From positions 568,001 through 632,000 of the forward strand of contig NZ_CP019334.1 of assembly GCF_002163675.1 (NCBI RefSeq): a DNA stretch of 64,000 nt. The letters are read 5' to 3'. The stretch comes from Polaribacter sp. SA4-12. GTDB lineage: Bacteria; Bacteroidota; Bacteroidia; Flavobacteriales; Flavobacteriaceae. The notes below the pieces were generated by a model that was given only the letters and a program-made list of their open reading frames with translations, made no database searches and had not been told where the DNA came from. Positions 45,459 through 52,976 of this stretch are shown in pieces. Both the position numbers and the translations under genes were made by a program. Positions within the stretch are counted from its first letter, which is position 1; each line of letters begins with the position of its first letter.

Positions 45459-47864
45459 TTATTTATTTATTGTGTAATTTAATTTTAAGTAAAAAGCCCT
45501 ACCTGGTTTTTGTACGGATTGATTATCGTATGCTGCTTTGTTAAAAATGTTTTTAATATCGAAACTTGCTACTAGTTTTTTATTTGGAAAAGAATAACTG
45601 AACCCAGCATCTTGAATGAATTGTTGGGGTATTAAAAACTCTTCTAGCCCAACTGTATTGGTTCCTTTTGCTACGATGTAAGAAAATTCATCTGTAAAAT
45701 ATGCGTTGTAGAATAGGTTTAAACGTGCGTTTTTTTGAATGCTATTTTTAATAGAATAGCGTACGGATGCATTCATTGTAAACAAAGGGGTGTTAGGCAC
45801 ATCAATAATGTAACCTGCTTCATTTTTTGTATCTAAGCTTAAGCGAGAAAAATTAAAATTAAAGCCAAAATTGTTATTATAGTTATAGCTTAATTGGGCT
45901 TCTAAACCTTTGGATGTTGTTTTTTCATTATTATTCGCATATTGCACGAGTTCATCATTTTCATATCCTTCTGCATCAAAACCAATTAAATTTTTAATGT
46001 TTCTAGAAAACAAGTTTGCAGATACAGAAAAGCCATGTTTTTGAATGTCAAATTTTCCGAAGCGAAAACCTAAATTGTAATTATTACTTATTTCTGGTTT
46101 GATTGTTAAGTTTTGAAGGGTGTTATCTCCTAAATCGCCAAATACTTCCGTTTCACTAGGTAATCTAATTGCTTTTTCTGCAGAAGCTAATACCGCTATG
46201 TTAGGTAAAATGGCATAAGAAGTAGCGAATCCATACCCGTTGTATTTTTTATTACTCTCGTACACTTCATTAATGATAGCTGTTTCATCATCGTTAAATA
46301 CGGGGGCTGTATTTAATACTTCTTGGTGATACTGTTTCCCAAATAAATTAGCTTTCAATTTTTTATTAAAGGCATTAAACTCATAACTTAAAGAATAAAT
46401 GCTCTTATATAAATCACTTGTTTTTTGAAAAGTATTTTGTAAAAGCGGAATTTCTTCATCTCTATCTTCTCTATCAAGACCGCTATACACATGATTAAAC
46501 AACACTTTATGCTGTGTATTTACTTGATATGAAATACCAGATCTTATAGAAACTACTTTTCTATCAATGGTAAGTAGCGTAGGGCCGTTTTCACTTTGTG
46601 CGCCCCATGTGTATTCAAATTCATCACCTCTAAAGTCTATGGCTCTTTTACCTGTCCAACTATAAGCAATGGCAGTAGTATCATTTAATACACGATGTCT
46701 TTTTCCATACAATCCATTTATATTCACCTCTAAACCTTTGGTAAATAAATCCTTTTTAAGGTACATTAAGTTTAATAAGCGCACATTAGATTCTAAAAAT
46801 CTACCTTTATAAGGTATCTTATTTACAAACGCACCATGTTGTAGCTCTTTATAATCATCAGAACTTGTAAGTCCTATTAAAAATTGATCTGCCCATGTAA
46901 CATTGGTATAACCAACTTGTAATATACCACCAGATGACCTGTATGCATCGTGAAATCTTTTTGCAGTAATAGGTGTTTCTACACCCCCTAAACCTATATC
47001 AACAATAGTGGGGCCACTAATTTTATAATCATTATCTGAATAATTATAAAAACTAGATGCCTTAATGGTAAAACCAGATTTATCAAATCTATACAGCCCA
47101 TTTATAGTTGCTTGTAGGGTGTTAAAAGAACCATAAGAAATAGCGGCATTTAAATTAGTTTTGGTCCCTTTTTTAAGTATTATATTGATAGCGCCTCCTA
47201 ATGCATCATCTGCTAAATGACCTGGAACCACGCCTTTATAAACTTCTATATTTTTAATTAGTGAAGGAGGGATGCTATTTAAATTAAATGACGAACCATA
47301 CATAGAAATAGGAATTCCATCAATAAAAATGCTAATAGATCTCCCTGATAAACCGTTTAAAGAGTATTCGACTTGAGAACCTAAACCTCCATTTTGTCTT
47401 ATTTTTACACCCACAGTAGAATTTAATAATTCATTTGTTTGTACATTTCTAAGGCTAGCTTCTTTGGTTTCTATTACATTAACAGCAAACCCTTTGGTTT
47501 CTTGTATCGTTTTTTTACTAGCACTTATAATCTTTATCTCATCTAAAGATTCACTTGTTTCTTCTAACGTAAAATTTAGTTGCTGCTGCTGGTTTTTTAA
47601 TATGATTACTTCTTTCGTTTTTGTTTTAAACCCTAAGTAAGAAACCGTAATGGTATGTTTACCTGTACTAATTTCATGAAATTGATAGGTACCCTTATCA
47701 TTGGTAATTGTTACCATCGCATTATCATCAATAGCAATAGTAGCGCCCATTAAAGGTGTTCCATTATCATCTTTTACTTTTCCAGTAATGATCTGTTCTG
47801 AGTTTTGTGAATACAGAGATGCTGTTGTAAGGAATAGCAATACGATTGATACAATATTTTTCAT
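45459..47864 (-). CDS. TonB-dependent receptor with carboxypeptidase-like N-terminal domain
   Basis: 801 residues: a signal peptide (1-19), a CarboxypepD_reg-like domain (G-K-V-K-D-D-N-G-T-P-L-M-G-A-T-I, about 29-105), a plug (A-S-L-R-N-V-Q-T-N-E-L-L-N-S-T-V-G-V, then I-E-V-Y-K-G-V-V-P-G-H-L-A-D-D-A-L-G-G-A-I-N-I) and a beta-barrel ending in Y-L-K-L-N-Y-T-I-N-K. No SusD partner follows, which favours iron complexes or another small ligand over glycans. It leads a five-gene run on the minus strand. A -7 element TAGTTTTG lies at 47903-47910 (minus), but no good -33 was found. Confidence 0.93.
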   Translation of the reverse strand: MKNIVSIVLLFLTTASLYSQNSEQIITGKVKDDNGTPLMGATIAIDDNAMVTITNDKGTYQFHEISTGKHTITVSYLGFKTKTKEVIILKNQQQQLNFTLEETSESLDEIKIISASKKTIQETKGFAVNVIETKEASLRNVQTNELLNSTVGVKIRQNGGLGSQVEYSLNGLSGRSISIFIDGIPISMYGSSFNLNSIPPSLIKNIEVYKGVVPGHLADDALGGAINIILKKGTKTNLNAAISYGSFNTLQATINGLYRFDKSGFTIKASSFYNYSDNDYKISGPTIVDIGLGGVETPITAKRFHDAYRSSGGILQVGYTNVTWADQFLIGLTSSDDYKELQHGAFVNKIPYKGRFLESNVRLLNLMYLKKDLFTKGLEVNINGLYGKRHRVLNDTTAIAYSWTGKRAIDFRGDEFEYTWGAQSENGPTLLTIDRKVVSIRSGISYQVNTQHKVLFNHVYSGLDREDRDEEIPLLQNTFQKTSDLYKSIYSLSYEFNAFNKKLKANLFGKQYHQEVLNTAPVFNDDETAIINEVYESNKKYNGYGFATSYAILPNIAVLASAEKAIRLPSETEVFGDLGDNTLQNLTIKPEISNNYNLGFRFGKFDIQKHGFSVSANLFSRNIKNLIGFDAEGYENDELVQYANNNEKTTSKGLEAQLSYNYNNNFGFNFNFSRLSLDTKNEAGYIIDVPNTPLFTMNASVRYSIKNSIQKNARLNLFYNAYFTDEFSYIVAKGTNTVGLEEFLIPQQFIQDAGFSYSFPNKKLVASFDIKNIFNKAAYDNQSVQKPGRAFYLKLNYTINK

Positions 47865-47970
47865 TATTCTTATTTAGATTTAATATAAATAACATACTTT
47901 TGCAAAACTATTGTATTAAGAAATAGTTGATATAACGCAAAAGGAATTTTTAAATACGCAAAAGGAATTA

Positions 47971-48939
47971 ATGAAGATTGATATAGATAGTCAGGTTTTT
48001 AGCAAGAAAGCAATCAAAAATACGTTAGACAAAAACGTTGATTCTAAAGGATTTAGCGAGTGCAACTGGTTTTTAAAAGATGAGAAGGCGTGTGGGGGTA
48101 TAAAAGATATTAGAGGTAACGGAATGTGTTTTTTTGCTTATAATTTAAATTGTTATCAAAAAAATAAAATAATTGTTTCTCATGATGCGCCCTTATATAA
48201 ATTGCATTTTGAGTTTGATGATGAACTAAAAGATACAAGTAAAAGCGGAACAAAGGAAGGCATCCATGTTAAAAAAGGAAGGTTTGAGTTGCTTTTTAAT
48301 CCGCAAGAAAATAGTATCATAAAGCGTACTAAAGAAACTAAAAACGCGGTAGAACTTTATTTTGAAGAGTCTTATTTGCGGAATATTATAAGTACTGAGT
48401 TTACCCAGTTATTGGTTATTTTAAAAGTAAATTCTAAAGAAAAAGCCTTTATTAATTATGGTGTATTTATTACTGACGACCTTATTAATATTATAAATTC
48501 GATTAAAAATTGTGCATATGCAGGTGCTAAAAGAAGTGTTTTTCTTGAGTTAAAAATTAAAGAATTAACCATTGTAGCATTGGCTATTTATATGGATCAT
48601 TATCATGAAGATGAAGAGATCATTGCTACCAAAGAAGCATTGCAGAGTGTTGAAAACTATATGAAATTAAATTTAAAAAAAGAGCTAAACATTACTGAGT
48701 TGTCTGTTTTGGCAGGTATGAATACCTCTAAGTTTAAAAAAAGTTTTAAGCAATTGTACGGAACCACTGTTTTTAAATACATCACTTCTTTAAGAATTGA
48801 AAAAGCGAAAACTTTAATTCAACAAAAATCTTATACAATTTCTCAAGCGTCGTATGAAGTAGGGTATAAAAACGCACAACATTTTACGGTTGCATTCAAA
48901 AAAAAATTGGGGTATCTACCCAGTGAATTAAAAAAATAA
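47971..48939 (+). CDS. AraC family regulator of the TonB receptor locus
   Basis: 322 residues. The C-terminal 100 residues have two helix-turn-helix units (L-N-I-T-E-L-S-V-L-A-G-M-N-T-S-K-F-K-K-S-F and Y-T-I-S-Q-A-S-Y-E-V-G-Y-K-N-A-Q-H-F). The N-terminal part has several cysteines (residues about 31, 41, 50 and 57) and resembles PchR-type regulators, which sense ferric siderophores. It is divergent from the receptor gene with 106 bp between starts. A TACTTTTG element at 47895-47902 may serve it. Confidence 0.88.
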   Translation: MKIDIDSQVFSKKAIKNTLDKNVDSKGFSECNWFLKDEKACGGIKDIRGNGMCFFAYNLNCYQKNKIIVSHDAPLYKLHFEFDDELKDTSKSGTKEGIHVKKGRFELLFNPQENSIIKRTKETKNAVELYFEESYLRNIISTEFTQLLVILKVNSKEKAFINYGVFITDDLINIINSIKNCAYAGAKRSVFLELKIKELTIVALAIYMDHYHEDEEIIATKEALQSVENYMKLNLKKELNITELSVLAGMNTSKFKKSFKQLYGTTVFKYITSLRIEKAKTLIQQKSYTISQASYEVGYKNAQHFTVAFKKKLGYLPSELKK

Positions 48940-49180
48940 TAGGAGTAACTATGTTTTAGTACTTCCTATTTATTTTACCATGATAGCGCATTAGAACTTC
49001 TATAAAGTTTGTTATCAATGGCTTTTTATTAGGAATCATCATCAGGATAAACGCTCCTTAAAAATGTATTATAAAGCGCTGTTTTATAGTATTATCATTT
49101 TATAAAACCGAAATTATTATTCCCATTTTTTTTGTTCTTTTTTCTTCTTACCCCTTTCTTTAAAAAATGCCCTGTGTTTT

Positions 49181-49462
49181 TCAATTTCCATTTACATATT
49201 TGTTTATAGTATCAACATCCGTAAAAACACTTTTACTAAAAGCCATCTTTATCTTTTAAAGTATCGATTTTAAAATAAATAGGAACGCTATAAAAAGCGA
49301 TGCTTATAGAAAAAGGAAACCAAAAAGGTACAGCAACAGCTTTGTTTAGTAATTCAAAATTATCTTTTTAATAGCGCTATTTTCTGTAAGGACAAACCCC
49401 TGATAAAGTATCGCTGAAATTTTAAGTTTTAGTGTTTTTTTAGGCTCTTTTATCAAGATTAT
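49181..49462 (-). pseudogene. Broken gene of unknown family
   Basis: Three pieces read in the same direction but different frames. The first is K-E-P-K-K-T-L-K-L-K-I-S-A-I-L-Y-Q-G with T-E-N-S-A-I-K-K. The next is K-D-N-F-E-L-L-N-K-A-V-A-V-P-F-W-F-P with Y-S-V-P-I-Y-F-K-I-D. The last is A-F-S-K-S-V-F-T-D-V-D-T-I-N-K-Y. They join sensibly with small frameshifts, so this seems to be a decayed gene. I do not recognise the family. The remaining sequence between 48940 and 49567 shows nothing else I can support. Confidence 0.4.
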
Positions 49463-49567
49463 AGCACCCCGTATTTATACCTATAAAAACATACTTCATA
49501 AAAAAAGACCTATATTAGAGGTAATACACTCTATTTCAAAGGAGTATATTGTTAAAAAAAAGCGATT

Positions 49568-49825
49568 ATGAAAAATAAAAAAAACCACAAACCAGCATTA
49601 CAAAACACCCATGTAAAATTCGATCCCTTTATAATAAAAAATGAAGTATGGCTCAATACAGAAGAAGCTATGAAACTTTTAAAAGTAAGCCGCAGTACCA
49701 TATACCGATTGCGCAAACAAAAGTACATTCCTAGTTTTCAACTAGGTCATATCCCAATATATCCAAAATTCTTATTAAACAAGATGTTAATGGGGAAGGC
49801 ACTTGATAATGTAAATAAAACATGA
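49568..49825 (+). CDS. Excisionase-like helix-turn-helix protein
   Basis: 85 residues. The middle reads W-L-N-T-E-E-A-M-K-L-L-K-V-S-R-S-T-I-Y-R-L-R-K-Q-K, the HTH_17 winged-helix pattern of MerR/excisionase-type proteins, followed by F-Q-L-G-H-I-P-I-Y. Such proteins act as excisionases or as small regulators of mobile or accessory DNA in Bacteroidota. No integrase gene is in the window. It stands between a broken gene and a DUF6266 gene. Confidence 0.8.
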   Translation: MKNKKNHKPALQNTHVKFDPFIIKNEVWLNTEEAMKLLKVSRSTIYRLRKQKYIPSFQLGHIPIYPKFLLNKMLMGKALDNVNKT

Positions 49826-50008
49826 TACCCTGAGCAGCCTTTTTTAAAAAAGAGTGGCGCCAAAGAAGCATTAAAAAACATGTTTACAATTAACAAATTT
49901 AATGTTATATGCAAACACGTTATTATGAAACCTTTTTTGGTTTCTGGTTCTTGGTACCTGGGTTTTAGTTTTTGGTTCTTGGTTTGCGCTTTACAACGCT
50001 TTCCTTTT

Positions 50009-50650
50009 TTACAACACCGTAACCGCACCCATATACGTACTAATTGCTGCAAAATTGGTTTCTGGCTTGCTAAAAGAAGCCCAAACTTCAACCTCTAAAC
50101 TTGCCATAAAGTTAGGCAGCGTTACACTTGCCGTTGTAGCATCACGAGTGGCAACCGCTACGTTGGTATAAAACAAATTTAGTTCGGGTGCATAGACCAC
50201 CACCATCAATTCATCAGTGGCAGTGGCTTTTCCTTGTCCGCTATTGTCTTGCCAACCAAAATTTAGGGTTTGTGCCGCTGCGGCTGCAACCGTACCACCA
50301 TCAATACCTCTTAAATCGCCTTTGCTAATTAATACTTTGGCATAGTCCATAACTGTGCCGGTAGGGAGGTTCACCACTGCATTTTTAAGATGATACGATG
50401 TTGCCAGGTTAGCACGCGATTTATCGCCCTGTGGACTCCCGAAATAACGGTTTAAAATATCTACAAGCGGACTTAAAAAACCAATCACGGTTTTAAATTT
50501 TAAACGTTGTTCTTCCTGTTTTGCAGTAGCCGTATAACTACCACGCTGTGGTAAACTACGCATTACATTTTTCCCTCGCCATCGAGCACCTACTACGTTA
50601 CCTACTTTTCCTGAAAATCCACCAAGGATTCCTTTTTGAAATGTTGCCAT
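50009..50650 (-). CDS. DUF6266 family protein
   Basis: 213 residues. The opening M-A-T-F-Q-K-G-I-L-G-G-F-S-G-K-V-G-N-V-V is typical of DUF6266, with R-W-R-G-K-N-V-M-R-S-L-P next. The function is unknown. Its base composition is visibly richer in G+C than the surroundings (for example the Ala-rich part around residues 120-126), a sign of transfer. Downstream, 49935-49990 has repeated GGTTCTTGGT-like words; upstream is the 10-bp repeat array. DUF6266 proteins often come with variable regions in this family of bacteria. Confidence 0.85.
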   Translation of the reverse strand: MATFQKGILGGFSGKVGNVVGARWRGKNVMRSLPQRGSYTATAKQEEQRLKFKTVIGFLSPLVDILNRYFGSPQGDKSRANLATSYHLKNAVVNLPTGTVMDYAKVLISKGDLRGIDGGTVAAAAAQTLNFGWQDNSGQGKATATDELMVVVYAPELNLFYTNVAVATRDATTASVTLPNFMASLEVEVWASFSKPETNFAAISTYMGAVTVL

Positions 50651-50710
50651 AATTGTTGTTTTTTATGATTAATAGATGTCAAACATAAAGCCTAAAACCC
50701 ATAAAACCAA

Positions 50711-50920
50711 ATACTTGACACGTGCTGACCCGTATTGACACAAACTGACCGTTTGTGAACGCTCCTGACCTGTGCTGACACATCATGACACATGGTGACA
50801 CATGATGACACACCCTGATCTATGCTGACACACCCTGACCCACAAACTCGTTTTTTAGGGGGTTTTGTTCGGGTTTGGTTCGGGGTTTGTTCGGGAACGG
50901 GAAGGGGCTTTTTTTTAAAA
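50711..50920 (+). repeat. 10-bp tandem array with GTTCGGG block, copy 2
   Basis: Thirteen consecutive 10-bp units from 50711 to 50840, each with TGAC at the same place (for example CATCATGACA, CATGGTGACA, CATGATGACA). Only base positions outside the core vary. They are followed by TTTTTTAGGGGG and three GTTCGGG units spaced by about 11-12 bp (50867-50898). The same order in reverse is seen at 19556-19680. No gene covers it. Confidence 0.85.
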
Positions 50921-51040
50921 ATGGACTTTTTTAGGAGGAAACCCGAAGCAGACTCGTAGAAAGGGTAGTGGATTGTTATTGTGAGGAGGAACGACGTAGC
51001 AATCTCAAAGAGTATGCACACACAAAAAGTAGCAAGTAAA

Positions 51041-51081
51041 CAGTAGCAGTAGCAGTAGCAGTAGCAGTAGCAGTAGCAGTA
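51041..51081 (+). repeat. CAGTAG hexamer microsatellite
   Basis: Nearly seven copies of CAGTAG in a row, just before palindromic element copy 11. The same flanks (GTAGCAAGTAAACAGTA before, GTAATCATAAT after) occur around the 13-bp repeat at 51821. A forward REP-like unit lies at about 50975-51004. Confidence 0.9.
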
Positions 51082-51107
51082 ATCATAATACTAACAAAAA
51101 TCACTAA

Positions 51108-51271
51108 CCCGACATACTATAATTTCAGTAGTAATTCAAAAGGAATGAAACGGCTAAGTGTCCAAAGAGTGCAACGGTCTGGACACGATAGTGGAGTTTC
51201 TTGTAGAATTCAATGAAATTATAGAAAGTCTAGATTTTTTTGGTTCTTTTTTCATCAATGGAAAAAAGAAC
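51108..51271 (+). repeat. Palindromic element, copy 11 (A/A, short apex)
   Basis: Type A arms on both sides, the short apex (AGAGTGCAACGG between GTGTCCA and TGGACAC), and a tail hairpin with a 10-11-bp stem GTTCTTTTTTC / GAAAAAAGAAC instead of GTTCTTTTC / GAAAAGAAC. A reverse REP-like unit follows at about 51319-51352. Confidence 0.85.
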
Positions 51272-51430
51272 AGCATAAAACATTTAAAGAAAAATTATTA
51301 AAACTATCAATCAAACAGATTACCAAGTCCTAACGTCCTCGTAATGACAGTTATATTATGTTATCGTAAAAAAAGAAAAAGGAGACAAGAAACAAGAAAC
51401 AAGAAACATAATACTAACAAAAATCACAAC

Positions 51431-51638
51431 CCCGACATACTATAATTTCAGTAGTAATTCAAAAGGAATGAAACGGCTAAGTGTCCAAAGCTTGTCCTCA
51501 ACTCGATTGGGGAACCAAATAAAAAGTCTGGACATGATAATGCAATAAAAAGTAGAATTCAAGAAAACTAAAATAAGTCTAGATTTTTGGTGAAGCCTGT
51601 GCTGAACTTGATTCAGTATTCATCAATGGAAAAGAACA
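51431..51638 (+). repeat. Palindromic element, copy 12 (A left, B right, long apex)
   Basis: The left arm has CTATAATTTCAG but the right arm has GAAAACTAAAATAAGTCTAG, so the outer arms no longer pair well. This is one of the few mixed copies. The tail has the CTGAACTTGATTCAG form. Confidence 0.85.
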
Positions 51639-51684
51639 AGAAACAAACATTCAAAGAAGAATGATTAAAACTCCCCAACAAACA

Positions 51685-51759
51685 GATTGCCACGTCTAAA
51701 AAGCGCCTCGCAATGACAAACGCACTACTGTCATTGCGAGGAGGTACGACGTGGCAATC
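51685..51759. repeat. Paired REP-like elements (large hairpin)
   Basis: GATTGCCACGTC (51685-51696) pairs with GACGTGGCAATC (51748-51759), and CCTCGCAATGACA (51706-51718) with TGTCATTGCGAGG (51729-51741). The result is a near-perfect long hairpin of two opposite REP-like units. Confidence 0.85.
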
Positions 51760-51820
51760 CCACGCAAAGAGTATCCCACAAGAGTAAGAACACACAAAAA
51801 GTAGCAAGTAAACAGTAAAT

Positions 51821-51859
51821 AGTAGGCAGTAGCAGTAGGCAGTAGCAGTAGGCAGTAGC
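51821..51859 (+). repeat. 13-bp tandem repeat, three units
   Basis: Three exact units of AGTAGGCAGTAGC. It has the same flanks as the CAGTAG microsatellite at 51041 and the same position just before a palindromic element. Confidence 0.9.
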
Positions 51860-51889
51860 AGTAATCATAATATTAACAAAAATCACTAA

Positions 51890-52077
51890 CCCCGACATAC
51901 TTTTCGTTTTTGTAGGAATTCAATTTTTATGGAATGGCTAGTGTCCAAAGCTTGTCCTCAACTCGATTGGGGAACCAAATAAAAAGTCTGGACACGATAA
52001 TGGAATAAAAAGTAGAATTCAAGAAAACTAAAATAAGTCTAGATTTTTGGTTCTTTTCATCAATGGAAAAGAACAAG
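51890..52077 (+). repeat. Palindromic element, copy 13 (B/B, long apex)
   Basis: Left arm CATACTTTTCGTTTTTGTAG and right arm GAAAACTAAAATAAGTCTAG pair as type B. The apex is the long form, and the tail hairpin is the GGTTCTTTTC / GAAAAGAAC form. Confidence 0.85.
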
Positions 52078-52118
52078 AAACAAACATTCAAAGTAGAATG
52101 ATTAAAACTATCAACAAA

Positions 52119-52340
52119 CAGATTGCCACGGCTAAAAAGCGCCTCGCAATGACAAACGCAATACTGTCATTGTGAGGAGGTACGACGTGGCAATCTCACG
52201 CAAAGAGTATCCCACAAGAGTAAGAACACTACTGTCATTGTGAGGAGGATACGACGTAACAATCCCACGCAAAGAGTAACCCACAAGAGTAAGAGCACCA
52301 CTGTCATTGCGAGGAGGATACGACGTGGCAATCTCATTAT
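52119..52340. repeat. Cluster of REP-like elements
   Basis: A reverse and forward pair at 52119-52195 (GATTGCCACGGC ... TGTCATTGTGAGGAGGTACG ... GGCAATCTC) is followed by forward units at about 52232-52267 and 52301-52336. The linker CGCAAAGAGTATCCCACAAG (or close variants) is repeated between them. 52341-52440 holds an AT-rich leader-like stretch with no gene. Confidence 0.8.
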
Positions 52341-52449
52341 ATTAAATAAGAACATTCAATTAAAAAAAAATAACACTTTTTTTAGGACATTTATAAAAAC
52401 TTTGTATATTCGCTGACCCTTAGAAAAAAGGGGTGTTTTTTACAACAAA

Positions 52450-52530
52450 AACGGTTGCAAACCCGCTGACTAAAGCAGTTCACTTGTAATCAGTACGTTG
52501 TAGATTTCGAGTCTTAAAAGCGGCTCAAAA
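52450..52530 (+). tRNA. Degenerate tRNA-Thr(UGU)-like sequence
   Basis: A D-arm-like GCTGACTAAAGC, an anticodon-loop-like CTTGTAA with a weak stem, and a T-loop-like GATTTCGAGTC occur in tRNA order about 50 bp before tRNA-Tyr. The acceptor stem does not pair. It looks like a decayed tRNA or chance similarity; a working tRNA is unlikely. Confidence 0.3.
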
Positions 52531-52581
52531 CAACAAAAATTGTGAAAGCAATTTTAGGTTCTTTAAAATAGTAAATAAAAA

Positions 52582-52663
52582 GGGGAGATACTCAAGCGGC
52601 CAACGAGGACGGACTGTAACTCCGTTGACTACGTCTTCGCAGGTTCGAATCCTGCTCTCCCCA
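52582..52663 (+). tRNA. tRNA-Tyr (anticodon GUA)
   Basis: Acceptor stem GGGGAGA / TCTCCCC, anticodon loop CTGTAAC with anticodon GTA, a long class II variable arm (GTTGACTACGTCTTC region) and T-arm CAGGTTCGAATCCTG. The discriminator base A follows; CCA is not fully encoded. Confidence 0.95.
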
Positions 52664-52757
52664 CAATGTACCTTTTTATATCCATCAAATACATACCACT
52701 TCTTTCTATTTATTGCTAGATATAAGTAAATACAATACTACTTATTGACACTCATAC

Positions 52758-52852
52758 GCTCGTAATTGTAAGTTAGCCATTACGAGAAACAAAGCAAAAT
52801 CTAAGTTTAATAACCAACAGATTACTTCAGTCGTTCCTTCTTCGTAATGACA
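52758..52852. repeat. Small hairpin and REP-like unit before hsdM
   Basis: CTCGTAAT (52759-52766) pairs with ATTACGAG (52779-52786). A reverse REP-like unit (CAGATTACTTCAGTCG ... CGTAATGACA) lies at about 52810-52852. Confidence 0.65.
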
Positions 52853-52976
52853 GTTGTATAATTGTTTTAAAATGTATGCATTATTCCCTTGGTAGTTCTA
52901 TCAAATTTGCTAATTTTAAACAAAAAACAAATTGCTTGTTTATGAAACTCATTTCATAAGCATTTACAACTCATAT

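Noticed and set aside
47895..47910. Complete promoters for the AraC and TonB receptor genes
   Set aside because: Both TAnnTTTG-type -7 elements are present, but no TTG lies at the required distance, so they are mentioned only as partial matches.
50692..51021. 109-residue minus-strand open frame
   Set aside because: It covers the 13-unit 10-bp array and a REP-like unit; no protein-like pattern apart from the repeat.
51613..52355. Two minus-strand frames rich in L-L-R-R-I-L-L-T-M-T
   Set aside because: Translations of REP-like clusters.
52932..52976. TTG start for hsdM 15 codons upstream
   Set aside because: The family N-terminus starts at the ATG at 52977 and the extra residues have no match to HsdM.
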